DNA of 64,000 nucleotides from Limanda limanda (taxonomy: Eukaryota > Chordata > Actinopteri > Pleuronectiformes > Pleuronectidae): NCBI RefSeq assembly GCF_963576545.1, contig NC_083656.1, positions 3,178,186 to 3,242,185 on the forward strand. Direction: 5' to 3'. Shown here one piece after another: positions 40,901 through 61,549 of this stretch. Position 1 is the first letter of the stretch, and each line of letters starts with the position of its first letter. A model generated the notes under the pieces. The model had not been told where the DNA came from. It ran no database searches and saw only the letters and a list, made by a program, of their open reading frames with translations. A program made the position numbers and the translations under genes.

Positions 40901-41929
40901 AAAATGGATGACATTTAGGCCACATGTCAGTGTTTGTGCAATGTTCCTTTCTGATCAGCAAACCTACATTATGGAAATTAATATGTCCGAGTCACACATT
41001 CATTTATTGGTGCCTTTGTCACGGGTATAAATGCTATTATTTATTGGGGGGGGGAACTAAAAGTGAAAGCTGAAAATGTGTACCTGACTGGTCTTGACTG
41101 GTCCTCACTGCTCACAAACAGCCCCTTAAGTGAAAAATATAAAACAGATGTAGTTAATGCTTTCATGTGCTGACAAACACTGCATTTTCAAAAAAAAGTT
41201 GTCAATGAAAAAAGTTTGCATTGCACCTAGAGTAATTAATACGTAAGTAATAGATGAAAAATGTCGATGGACTGGTTAACGTCTCACCGAGAGCCACTTC
41301 AAATTCAAACACACGCTTTCCACCATGTGTAGCAGGTAAGCTAAAATGGCGTCGCTAGTATTAGCTATCTAGCACTCACCTGATTAAGCTAACTGCACCG
41401 CAGCCGTTGCGCCACCGCCTTCCTCTCTCCTCTGCCCGATAAAGAAGCGGGACCCCCGCTTCGTCCGTGGCGGCTCCCGTGTCCCGTCCGTCCGGTGCGC
41501 TCGCTTTCGCCGTCCGTCCGGTGCACAGGTCCGGTGAGCTCGCGTTCAAACAAACAACCGTCCCTAGTACTACACGCAGCATCACGATCCACGCGCATGG
41601 AGAGCTTCACCTTCTTCAGCAAGCACAGGCGGGAAGAAGGTACCTTCTTCTTCGTTGTCGTTTTCGTCCTTACAGGTGCACGTCGCCACCTACGACGCGG
41701 GGTGTGTAACAGCATGACTTGAAAACTCAAGTTTATACAACCAAAACTTAAGAATTTTTGTATATTCCACTTAAAATTATCCACCAACTTCATTACTCAC
41801 AAATGTTAGTATATTCTACTCCAAATTAGTAGAATAGACTTACATCTGATAGTAATGGTATCATACTTAAATTTTTTATGTACATTCAACTTAAATTTTC
41901 CATCCCAGTAGATGTCCGGGCTTACAGTG
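37969..41929 (-). mobile_element. 3.96-kb DNA transposon with CACTG termini (CACTA/CMC-like), carrying a host-like gene
   Basis: Alignment with unit A gives exact ends: the target AAACTGATGG became AAACTG, element, TGATGG, so the duplication is TG. The terminal inverted repeats are CACTGTAAGCCCGG and its complement, 14 bp. The next ~300 bases at each end are AT-rich, with many AACTTAA/TTAAGTT motifs, like subterminal transposase-binding sites. CACTG ends with a 2-3 bp duplication fit the CACTA (EnSpm) or wider CMC group. The inside holds one multi-exon gene on the minus strand and a CpG-rich block at about 41380-41710 that may be its promoter. I see no transposase. It is absent from units A and C, so it inserted after the duplications or only into B. 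Confidence 0.8.
39089..40742 (-). CDS. SAMD3-like family protein carried by the CACTG transposon (C-terminal exons)
   Basis: Four exons on the minus strand, in order 40742-40584, 40392-40240, 39975-39883 and 39394-39089, each with GT-AG junctions and all in phase 0. They join to 236 residues without a stop or frameshift. Key strings are PPIDQMLQRWPALFTESQ, RFSPSLMDLFRKKRG, RCLILRGLPVILGDD and LPQAFCILFGLLYALHLDYP. I recognise these from large fish families usually labelled sterile alpha motif domain-containing 3-like; the function is unknown. The start and any SAM or PB1-like N-terminal exons are not resolved. A frame with ATG at 41582-41580 (LRVVLGTVV) in the CpG-rich block is a candidate first exon. 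The clean splice chain argues that it is, or recently was, expressed. Confidence 0.7.
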
Positions 41930-43466
41930 TGATGGAGACAAAGTGAAACTCCTGTGAGAGAATAACTGAGGCAGTTTCCTCCTGAAACTCCACAAACCTA
42001 ATTTTTATGTTCAGTCTCTGTCTTTGCTGCTTTTCTGCACTAAAACAGCTTCATCGCAGAGAAATGAGCAAAGTTTTCTTCCACTCGCTAATTTTCAAAC
42101 CCAGATCTTGTTTGTGATCTCATTGGATGAAGAGAGTTCGTCACACAGATTTAAAGAAGTGGAGAAATAATGGTTTGGTGAAGTTTCAGAGTGAAGATGT
42201 TGAGTTGAGTCCTGACACACAAGCCACATATTTGAGATATTGTCAACTTGAGGTCGTTCCGTTTATCGTGCTGTTGATTTTCATGAGGATGAAACTTCCC
42301 AACGAGTTTGTGGTGTTGCTTCAGTGTTTCACGTCGTCACCTCACGGACAGACGGTCCTGGGTCGTACAGGTAGAATCTAGATTTGATCAAATCTTCTTC
42401 ATCCTAAAAATTGTCCGAGGTTTAACCCACAAAATAAACTTGACTGCTTGAAGAGGTTTTGTAATTTCTGCAGAGTTAAAACAGTAAACGGTAAAAACAC
42501 TCAGGATTAGGTTCCTGACGAATGCTTGAAATGATTTGCTCCAGAAAGAAAAATGACAATATATTTAACTTCAGGCATTTTCCAGATACTACTAAACCTT
42601 TTTTTATTATGGTAAAAGGTGATTAATGAGATGATAGATCGATTCTATAACAAACACATTGTTTATTGTCATTATTGTAATTGTTATTATTATTATTACT
42701 ATTATTATTCTATTATAATATGACTCAGGGTCCAGATATAATATACAACATAGATTAAAATTCATACAAAAGCCCAAAGAGAGAAACATGTATTATTATG
42801 ATTGTCCTTTGCCTTCAGGTATGATCATATAATTTACAATGATCACACTGATATCTGGATTTTATAAAGTAAATAAAAGGTCTTAATAGATATTATTTTA
42901 AAATCTTGTTGTTTAAAAGTACTTTAACAGTTTAGGAAGACTCTGTTGTTTTAAGGGTTAACGTTTATAATGACCACATGTTGTAGGTCCTGCATAAAAA
43001 ACCTGTGTGTTGTTATGAAACATGTGCTGTGTGTGAAGTTAGGATGTTACGAGCTGCACCTGAAGGCAGCACGGTGTCCTCCCTGTTGTCCCCTTCAGGT
43101 TCAGGACAGTCTCCGGAGTGTCTGCTGCTGGAGGTGGGGTGTGTCTGCTCTGCTGCTGGAGACACTGGAGAGAGAGAGTCAAGCCACACACAACGAACCA
43201 GGAAGCTGCACGAATTACTTCTTTAAAATAAAAGCCCTGAAACTGAACATGTATAACAATAACAACAATAAAAATGTATTTGGATATTTTCTTAGCTTGC
43301 TGTGAATTTCCCGGATATGTTCCTGCTGTATTCTCTCGAAGGGGCAGGCAGGGAAAAGTTCTAGAAAACCTCCGGACCAACAGACTCTGACTTTATTGAT
43401 AATTTCTAGAGAAAACGACCAGACGTCAATTCTGCTCTGAAATCTGCTCAACTGGCTGAATTCCTG

Positions 43467-43837
43467 TTAAAGGTCCAGAGTAAGATTTAGGTCAAATTCA
43501 TCTATTGGCAGAAATTGAATATAAAAACATATAAATATAAAAACAACCCTAATGATGTTTTCAACTGTGTGTTTGATTTAAATTGTACGAGTTGTGGTTT
43601 TCTTTACTCTTAAATGAGCTGTTATATTTAAATACTTTATATTTAAATGCTTTATATTTACATCGGGAGCGGTTCTTCTCTACGGAGGCTGCCATGTTTT
43701 TTACAGTAGCCCAGACTGGACAAACTTATCTTTTTGTGTTTTTATGACAACTGAAGGCTACTGAAGGCTGAGGTGAGGTATTCAGCTACAATATTACATT
43801 TCACCACTAGATGCCACTAAATCACACAAACTGAACC
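43467..43837. mobile_element. Small DNA transposon (MITE) at the B/C junction
   Basis: It is a near-identical copy of the element at 33632-34003, differing by a few substitutions and a short deletion (GAGGTATTC against GAGGGGTGTTC). Its position at the edge of each unit matters for how the units arose. Confidence 0.6.
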
Positions 43838-46800
43838 AGTGACATGTTTTTCAACGTTTGGAAATATCTATTCCAATGCTTGAAATGATTTACTCCAGAA
43901 AGAAAAAAGACAATATATTTAACTTCAGGCATTTTCCAGATACTACTAAACCTTTTCTTATTATGGTAAAAGGTGATTAATGAGATGATAGATCGATTTT
44001 ATAACAAACACATAGGTTCAAAAATGCTTCAAATTGCCCTGTTTTCTGCACTCCCCCACTCAACACTTGTGTGTTAAATGAAGTGGTAGATTCTTCCTTA
44101 TCAGTGAATGTCAATGGTCTTTGCTCAGTTGTTTCATCTTCTGCAGCCACTTCCACTCTCGATGCTTGCGAGGTTGCATTTAGGGCCATGAATTTTTCTT
44201 TTTACATTTTGCCGTGGAGTATGGAATATTGGCTGCCACATATGGAGTGGTGTAAGCTGGAAGCATGTCCACATCCTCTGCTGCAACAAGGTCGGAGTCT
44301 GGATAGAGGTTAGGGACGTCTGGTATTCCATATATATTTCTACTGTACAGATCCTATTTATTACATTTTCACTTTAATATGCACAATACTCTGCAATATA
44401 TGCACAATACTCTGCACTTTACTGCCTTTTTTTTGCACTTCTGGTTAGACGCTAAACTGCATTTCGTTGCATGTGTACTTGTACTGTGCAATGACAATAA
44501 AGTTGAATCTAATCTAATCTAATCTAATTATATAGAAACAGTTTGAGCAGTTTATCATTTTCTTTGATAAAAGCTGAACAGTTGTTTACATGGTTCCTTT
44601 GCTCTTTGTCATTGTTCTTCTTTAGAACGCCATTAACTTTGCTGTAAGTCTGTATCATCTCTGGCTGCATGTGCTGTTGTAACAGCTCAGCTTCACACTG
44701 AGGGAGACAGAGTTTTAGAAATCAGTGTCTGAGTCTCTGAAACGACCTGAGGAAATATAGCAGGCTGAGTCAGAAGTTTCCTTTAAATCCAAACTTCAAA
44801 CGTGCTGTTATCGTAGCACGATTTGATCTAATTCTATTTTTTTAAATGTGGTCACGATTACATTTCTGTCTCCTGTAGTGTTTTTATACTTTGACTCTTT
44901 CATACGTGTGTTTTAATGTATTTTTACTTGTCTTTTTTTATTTGTGAAGCCCTTTGTAAGTTGTTTTTTATTCCATTGAAAAGATTCGTTAACTTTTCTG
45001 GAAACTTTGAAGAATGTGTATCTTACAACCTGGGCTGTTGTGAGCTGAATGTGACAGTTCAAAGTGCAACTATTCACTTTGAGATGTGATAACACAGATA
45101 AAAACTCACAACCAGCTCCTCCCAGTCAGGATATCTCTGTGTCTCCTCCCTTCACAGGTGTGTCTGTGTAAGAACCAGTGAACAACAAGCTGTAAAGTAT
45201 GGGAGCTGAGTCACTGCATGGAGTGTATGAGAGAGGGAGGAGCAGAGATCTGGTTGTGTTGAGAGGAAGTGAATCTGTTCTAAAGTCTCTGGCAGCAGCT
45301 GAAATGGCGCAGCAAGAAAATCAACTGGACAGAGAAAGGTTCTCCTGTTCGATCTGTCTGGATCTACTGAAGGATCCGGTGACTACTGTCTGTGGACACA
45401 GCTACTGTAAGAGCTGTATTAACACCCACTGGGATAAAGGGGAGGAGAGAGGAAGCTACAGCTGCCCTCAGTGTAGACAGACCTTCACACTGAGGCCTGT
45501 CCTGGAGACAAGCACCATGTTAGCTGATTTAGTGGAGGAGCTGAAGAAGACTGGACTCCAAGCTGCTCCTGCTGATCCCTGCTATGCTGGACCTGAAGAT
45601 GTGGCCTGTGATGTCTGCACTGGGAGAAAACTGAAAGCTCTCAAGTCCTGTTTGGTTTGTTTGGTCTCTTATTGTGAAAAACACCTCCAGCTTCATCTTC
45701 AGTCAGCTGCATTTAAGAAGCACAAGCTGGTGGAGCCATTGGAGAATCTCCAGGAGAACATCTGCTCTCGTCACGACGAGGTGATGAAGATGTTCTGCCG
45801 CACTGATCAGCAGTGTATCTGTTATCTCTGCTCTGTGGAGGAACATAAAGACCACGACACAGTGTCAGCTGCAGCAGAAAGAACTGAGAGGCAGAGAGAG
45901 CTCGGGCTGAGGAGACGAACAATCCAGCAGAGAGTCCAGGACACAGAGAAAGACGTGAAGCTGCTTCAACAGGAGGAGGAGGCCGTCAATGGCTCTGCTG
46001 ATAAAGCAGTGGAGGACAGTGAGGAGATCTTCACTGAGATGATCCATCTGCTGGAGAAAAGAAGCTCTGATGTGAAACAGCAGATCAGATCCCAGCAGGA
46101 AACTGAAGTGAGTCGAGTCAGAGAGCTTCAGGAGAGACTGGAGCAGGAGATCACTGAGCTGAAGAGGAAAGACCATGAACTGAAGCAGCTCTCAGACACA
46201 GAGGATCACAACCAGTTTCTACACAACTACCCCTCACTGTCACCACTCAGTGAATCTACACACTCATCCAGCTTCAGGATTCGTCCTCTGAGGTACTTTG
46301 AGGACGTGACAGCAGCTCTGTCCCAGGTCAGAGGTCGACTACAGGACATTCTGAGTGAGACAGAGACGGAGATTTTACAGATTGTGTTTCAAGTGGATGT
46401 TTTACTGCCACAACCAGAGCCAGAGACCAGAGCTGACTTCTTAGAATATTCACAGGAAATCACACTGGATCCAAACACAGCATACAAATATCTGTTATTA
46501 TCTGAGGGAAACAGAAAAGTAACATGGATGAGAGAAGTTCAGTCTTATTCTGATCACCCAGACAGATTCACTGGTTTGCCTCAGGTCCTGAGTAGAGAGA
46601 GTCTGACTGGACGTTGTTACTGGGAGGTGGAGGTGGAGGGGGGAGGAGTTTATGTAACAGTCACATACAAGACTATTAGAAGAGCAGTATTCTCACTTGA
46701 ATGTGCATTTGGATACAATGATAAATCTTGGTCGTTATATTGTGACAGAAACAGTTATATATTTCATTACAACAGGATCAAGACTCCAGTGTTGGGTCCT

Positions 46801-49562
46801 GTGTCCTCCAGAGTCGGAGTGTACCTGGATCACAGTGCAGGTGTTCTGTCCTTCTACAGCGTCTCTGACACCATGACTCTCCTCCACAGAGTCCAGACCA
46901 CATTCACTCAGCCGCTCTATGCTGGAGTTTGGGTTTATTGTTCTGGAGCCACAGCTGAGTTCTGTAAACTCAAATAGACTCGAGTCATTAAAAGCAGTGA
47001 TTTAGATTCTGTGTGTAAATCTTTAACTTCTTTTGTCTCCATGTTTGTTGATCAAAGTTCGTCATGGTGACGTTTCTGCTCTGCACTGAGACCAGCTTTC
47101 AATCAAACACTGACCTTCCTTTATCACACATATTTAGTTCTCACTTTGTAAGGACAGAAATTTATAATTACACTGACATGAATGTGTTTGAATGAACTGA
47201 TGTTGCTGTTGTTTTCTAAATCAAAGTAGAAATCAGGTTGTGTGATGTTTTAGAACCTGTGTTGATCCTGATTCTCATCAATGAGCTGATTATTTGTTCT
47301 TTTCTTTTCCACATGTGAGATTGAGGTGAAAAAAACTGATTGTGTTTCCAAGAACTCACTGAACAAGAGTCACTGAACAGACTTTACTGATGAAATGATC
47401 AATGACCTCAGAGCTTCATCATGTCCAACAGATCAACTACACGCTGTTTGGATTTACAGAGCATCAGTGTTATGGGATGTCTGTCCATATTGTATTTACA
47501 TATTTAGTGAACAAGCTTATTGATCTGCTGCTGCGTAGGTTTCTGTTCTTTAAGATTTTCCTGATCTGAACTAGCAGTTCCATTGGACAGTGTCCTGATC
47601 GAGTCCCTCTGAGGGTTTGTTCTGCAGCTCTCATCACATGTGTTTATTATACATGTGATTATACATTTAAATCTCTTATATATGTATAAAGCAATACAAA
47701 TCTAATGTGTGAAGAAGCTGAAAGTTCAAATAAAGAATGAATCCAATCTGTTCTTTTGTCTTAATTCCAGGATATCAATCAAAACTGATGGAGGCAGTTT
47801 CCTCCTGAAACTCCACAAACCTAATTTTTATGTTCAGTCTCTGTCTTTGCAGCTTTTCTGCACTAAAACAGCTTCTTTGCAGAGAAATGAGCAAAGTTTT
47901 CTTCCACTCGCTAATTTTCAAACCCAGATCTTGTTTGTGATCTCATTGGATGAAGAGAGTTCGTCACACAGATTTAAAGAAGTGGAGAAATAATGGTTTG
48001 GTGAATTTTTAGAGTGAAGATGTTGAGTTGAGTCCTGACACACAAGCCACATATTGGAGATATTGTCAACTTGAGGTCGTTCTGTTTATCGTGCTGTTGA
48101 TTTTCATGAGGATGAAACTTCCCAACGAGTTTGTGGTGTTGCTTCAGTGTTTCACGTCGTCACCTCACGGACAGACGGTCCTGGGTAGTACAGGTAGAAT
48201 CTGGATTTGATCAAATCTTCTTCACCCTAAAAATTGTCCGAGGTTCAACAAACAAAATAAACTTGACTGCTTGAAGAGGTTTTGTAATTTCTGCAGAGTT
48301 AAAACAGTAAACGGTAAAAACACTCAGGATTAGGTTCCTGACGAATGCTTGAAATGATTTACTCCAGAAAGAAAAAAGACAATATATTTAACTTCAGGCA
48401 TTTTCCAGATACTACTAAACCTTTTTTTATTATGGTAAAAGGTGATTAATGAGATGATAGATCGATTCTATAACAAACACATTGTTTATTGTCATTATTG
48501 TAATTGTTATTATTATTATTACTATTATTATTCTATTATAATATGACTCAGGGTCCAGATATAATATACAACATAGATCAAAATTCATACAAAAGCCCAA
48601 AGAGAGAAACATGTATTATTATGATTGTCCTTTGCCTTCAGGTATGATCATAATTTACAATTATCACACTGAAATCTGGATTTTATAAGGTAAATAAAAG
48701 GTCTTAATAGATATTATTTTAAAATCTTGTTGTTTAAAAGTACTTTAACAGTTTAGGAAGACTCTGTTGTTTTAAGGGTTAACGTTTATAATGACCACAT
48801 GTTGTAGGTCCTGCATAAAAAACCTGTGTGTTGTTATGAAACATGTGCTTTGTGTGAAGTTAGGATGTTACGAGCTGCACCTGAAGGCAGCACGGTGTCC
48901 TCCCTGTTGTCCCCTTCAGGTTCAGGACAGTCTCCGGAGTGTCTGCTGCTGGAGGTGGGGTGTGTCTGCTCTGCTGCTGGAGACACTGGAGAGAGAGTCA
49001 AGCCACACACAACGAACCAGGAAGCTGCACGAATTACTTCTTTAAAATAAAAGCCCTGAAACTGAACATTTGTAATAACGACTTCAGTCATTTATTTGGA
49101 TAGTTTCTTTCTGTGAATTTCCCGGATATGTTCCTTTCGTATTGTCCGAAGGGGCATCGAGGGAAAAGTTCTAGAAAACATCCGGACCAACAGAGTCTGA
49201 TTCTATTGATCGTTTCTAGAGAAATCGTGCTAGATTTAGGTCACATTCTTCTATTGGCAGAAATTAAATATAAAAACAATCCTAATGATGTTTTCACCTG
49301 CGTGTTTTATCTAAATTGTACGAGTTGTGGTTTTCTTTACTCTTAAATGAGCCTTTATATTAAAATACTTTATATTTACATCGGGAGTGTGTCCTCTCTA
49401 CGGAGGCTGCCATGTTTTTTACAGTACCCCAAACTGGACAAACTTATCCTTTTGAGCTTTTATGACAACTGAAGGCTACTGAAGGCTGAGGTGAGGGGTG
49501 TTCAGCTGCAATATTTCACTTCACCACTAGATGTCACTAAACTCTGCACACTGAACCTTTAA
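43804..49562 (+). repeat. TRIM tandem unit C (~5.75 kb)
   Basis: Same order as A and B, with ~140-bp repeats at 43877-44014 and 48345-48482. It ends in a diverged MITE copy with the canonical terminus CACACTGAACCTTTAA. It lacks about 33 bases near 47790 relative to A and B. Confidence 0.85.
45199..46977 (+). CDS. TRIM16/TRIM25-like RING E3 ligase, tandem copy 3
   Basis: It is a 592-codon single open frame, again RING, B-boxes, coiled coil and PRY/SPRY; the alternative family start is at 45304. From the RING to the end of the coiled coil it is nearly identical to copy 1, with only a few replacements such as LRYFED against LRNFED. The difference from copy 1 rises sharply from PRY onwards (AYKYLLLSEG, TWMREVQSYSD, RIKTPVLGP, GVWVYCSGAT). 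The N-terminal extension differs in SRDLVVLRG against SRDLYLFRG, by in-frame substitutions. All RING ligands are kept. The SPRY domain in TRIM proteins recognises targets, so the differences suggest altered specificity. Confidence 0.9.
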   Translation: MGAESLHGVYERGRSRDLVVLRGSESVLKSLAAAEMAQQENQLDRERFSCSICLDLLKDPVTTVCGHSYCKSCINTHWDKGEERGSYSCPQCRQTFTLRPVLETSTMLADLVEELKKTGLQAAPADPCYAGPEDVACDVCTGRKLKALKSCLVCLVSYCEKHLQLHLQSAAFKKHKLVEPLENLQENICSRHDEVMKMFCRTDQQCICYLCSVEEHKDHDTVSAAAERTERQRELGLRRRTIQQRVQDTEKDVKLLQQEEEAVNGSADKAVEDSEEIFTEMIHLLEKRSSDVKQQIRSQQETEVSRVRELQERLEQEITELKRKDHELKQLSDTEDHNQFLHNYPSLSPLSESTHSSSFRIRPLRYFEDVTAALSQVRGRLQDILSETETEILQIVFQVDVLLPQPEPETRADFLEYSQEITLDPNTAYKYLLLSEGNRKVTWMREVQSYSDHPDRFTGLPQVLSRESLTGRCYWEVEVEGGGVYVTVTYKTIRRAVFSLECAFGYNDKSWSLYCDRNSYIFHYNRIKTPVLGPVSSRVGVYLDHSAGVLSFYSVSDTMTLLHRVQTTFTQPLYAGVWVYCSGATAEFCKLK

Positions 49563-49685
49563 TAACCACAATAATAACTTTATTTAAGGGACGTTTCAAA
49601 ATGCCTCGTTAGGAAATAACATCCAAAGGATAAAATAAATCAAAAAATAAGATGACATTTTAAAACAAAAAGAGACAAAAACAAA

Positions 49686-50717
49686 GTGCAGCTCAGTGGA
49701 AGCTCAGGAGGCTGCGGGCCATCAGGACCAAAACCTCCCGCCACAAGACCAGCTTCTTCCCGACTGCAGTTGGCCTTATCAACAAGGCCCGGGACCCCCA
49801 CCTGACTCAGACTTTTATTCCACCCCCACACCTCTAGGATGTGTAAATTAACACATTATATCATATGATATTATATTATACTGCATTACATTGCATATTG
49901 CAATATGACACTATTAACTGTTTTGCATTTAACATTTCACTTTTTACTTCACTTTTTATATTTTTTATTTTTTATATATTTTTATTCAGAAATGTTTATC
50001 TCAAAATAAATGTTCCTTTGTATAAATATTGGTAAAAAGTGAGTAAATAAGAAGTATACAGTGAGTAAATACAGTGGTGGGAAGTAACAAAGTAGAAATA
50101 CTTCGTTACTGTACTTAAGTAGATTTTTCACATATCTGTACTTTTCTTGAGTACTTCTTTTCCTGATGACTTTTTACTTTTACTCGTTCTCATCTAGGGT
50201 TCAAAATTTGTAAAATTATACATTATATACATTATATTCATATTGTTGTTATAGTTTTTCAGTCAGTTGAGATTAATCTTGAGGAGAAACATTTTGGGTT
50301 GTTTTGTGTCTGTATAGGACTACTATAAAAAGCACTTTGCATTTTTAATTTTGGTACTTGTACTTTTACTTTTGATACTTAAGTACATTTCAACACCAGA
50401 TACTTTTGATACTTAAGTACTTTTAATATAAGCTAATTTAAGACTTTTACTCAAGTCATTTTCTGACGGGTGACTTCTACTTGTACCAAAGTCACTTTCA
50501 GGTAAGATATCTGTACTTTTACTCAAGTATGGCTTTCAAGTACTTTATACACCACTGAGTAAATATATACTGGTTTCCCATTTTTTATTGCTCTCCATGC
50601 ATGTTGTATTTATTGCGTTTTTATGTTTCTATGTTCATTGTATGCACCAATAACAAGAGCAAATTCCTTGTATGTGTGAACGTACTTGGCAATAAAATAC
50701 TTCTGATTCTGATTACG
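49686..50717 (+). mobile_element. L2-type LINE 3' end, interrupted by a hAT element
   Basis: The plus strand reads the reverse-transcriptase C-terminus, including RHKTSFFPTAVGLINKARD and a stop near 49836. An AT-rich 3' UTR follows, and after the hAT insertion (50072-50557) the terminal ATTCCTTGTATGTGTGAACG, then AATAAAATACTTCTGATTCTG. The (TTCTGA)n tail is typical of L2-clade LINEs. The remnant ends less than 200 bases before the dusp3 start codon. Confidence 0.75.
50072..50557. mobile_element. Non-autonomous hAT element, second copy
   Basis: Termini CAGTGGTG and CACCACTG are flanked by a perfect 8-bp duplication AGTAAATA (50064-50071 and 50558-50565). It is the same family as 2157-2870 but lacks the CT tract. 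It interrupts the LINE 3' UTR, so it is younger than that insertion. Confidence 0.88.
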
Positions 50718-50738
50718 CTTTTATTGTGAAGGGGTTTG

Positions 50739-50747
50739 ACCGGAAGC
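50739..50747 (+). promoter_or_regulatory. ETS-type site ACCGGAAGC in the dusp3 promoter region
   Basis: This is a consensus ETS/GABP core about 155 bases before the dusp3 ATG, in a GC-rich TATA-less stretch. That arrangement is common for housekeeping promoters. Function is inferred. Confidence 0.35.
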
Positions 50748-50785
50748 ACTTGTTGCCAGCGCGACACGCTTGGCGGATTCGGTAA

Positions 50786-60314
<9,529 letters not shown>

Positions 60315-61549
60315 TATTAAGAGACCGCCCCCTCCCTCCCGTCTCCTCCCATCATGCCTCAGCTGCTCTCGGAGACTGACCCCACCCCCCCCCAAGACTA
60401 AACCAGCACTCATCTGACCACCAGGGGTATTATTCAGAATCACAGACACACATGCATCGATCTGTGTAGATAATTAATCCTCATTCACACACACACATGA
60501 ACACACTGTTTCTTTTCTGGTTCTTTGGTCCACGTCTCCCTGCCGCTCAGCGGGGGGGGGGGCATCCGTCCGTCCTCTGCCTTCTCCGACAAAGAGTGTG
60601 TTCTCAAATACTCCCCCCCCCCTTTGTTACATGAACAGATGTGGAGACGTCTCACCGCTCGCACCTGAAAGCTCTAAGTTTCTATCTTTTTTGGAGCTGA
60701 GCCACTTTAAGCATTCCTCAAGTTCCCACAAGTTCAGACGGTGAAAAACTTTGACCTGATTTATACAAAAAAAAATATCCTGAAAAAACTTTTAAATACA
60801 AGATTATAGCACAATCATTCCATAGTTTTTCCACTGCCGGGAATGTCCGCGATGTCTCCGCCAGCAGGAGTTCTCTTTAGGTTCCGAATAATCTCCAAGA
60901 TATCGAAGGTCGCTGACGCCGAACGTTAAAGACAAAATATGGATTAGTCCAAACATTCCAGGAAAACTAAAAGAAAAGCCCCTTAGAGTTCAGTTTGCCC
61001 ACACAGTCTTTAAAGTCGTCCTGTATGCAGGGACAGATGTTTAATGCACAAACACAGAAACTCACAAACACGTTCCGTCAAACTGCAGCTTTGTGGAGAA
61101 CTTCACTCATTTCAGTTTCGGGCCTCGAGCTGGAAAGCGGTGGCTCAAACAGCAGCCATGCGTTTTATACAAAAAGTTATAAGAAAGTTTACGGTTAAAC
61201 TTTATAAAATACAAGAGTTTAAGGTTAAAAATTATGATTATGAACGACATCAGGCGATATCCATATCTGAAAATCCATATCAGCGTCTAATCTCGCTCTA
61301 GATGTAAATGATTTTCATTTAAAAAACTGAGAGGTTTGCAAATGCTGCCGAATGTGTTTCAGTTTGAAACCGTAGTGTTTGGAAACGCATCCTCTTGCTG
61401 ATTGGTTTTTATCCGTCACAACTCGACTACCAGCAGTGAACGTAAAGCGTTTCTGTCACCTAGCAACCAACGCTAAAACTTTTGTGTGGACGGAGATCGT
61501 AAAAAGGATGCGTTAAAACTGACCTGTATTGGTGTGGATGTAGCCTGAA
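60315..61549 (+). other. dusp3 3' untranslated region and flank
   Basis: No canonical AATAAA was found between the stop codon and the downstream hAT element. There are poly-C/poly-G runs at about 60384-60395 and 60551-60562 and a CA-rich run near 60486. The transcript may extend into the hAT copy, where the first AATAAA occurs. Confidence 0.45.

Larger units (their letters stand above)
33970..43803 (+). repeat. TRIM tandem unit B (~5.85 kb plus a 3.96-kb transposon)
   Basis: Same order as unit A, with ~140-bp repeats at 34042-34180 and 42522-42660. The start codons of B and C are 9812 bases apart, which becomes 5849 after subtracting the 3961-bp transposon and its 2-bp duplication. So all units had nearly the same length before that insertion. 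Confidence 0.85.

Noticed and set aside
41376..41793. Arg-rich 134-codon minus-strand frame in the CACTG transposon
   Set aside because: It follows CpG-rich sequence and is not supported by a splice junction that joins it in phase to the confirmed exons. Kept only as a possible promoter or first-exon region.
42127..42381. 84-codon frame after TRIM copy 2
   Set aside because: Units A and C have a stop (GAATTTTTAGAG) at the same place; no domain was seen.
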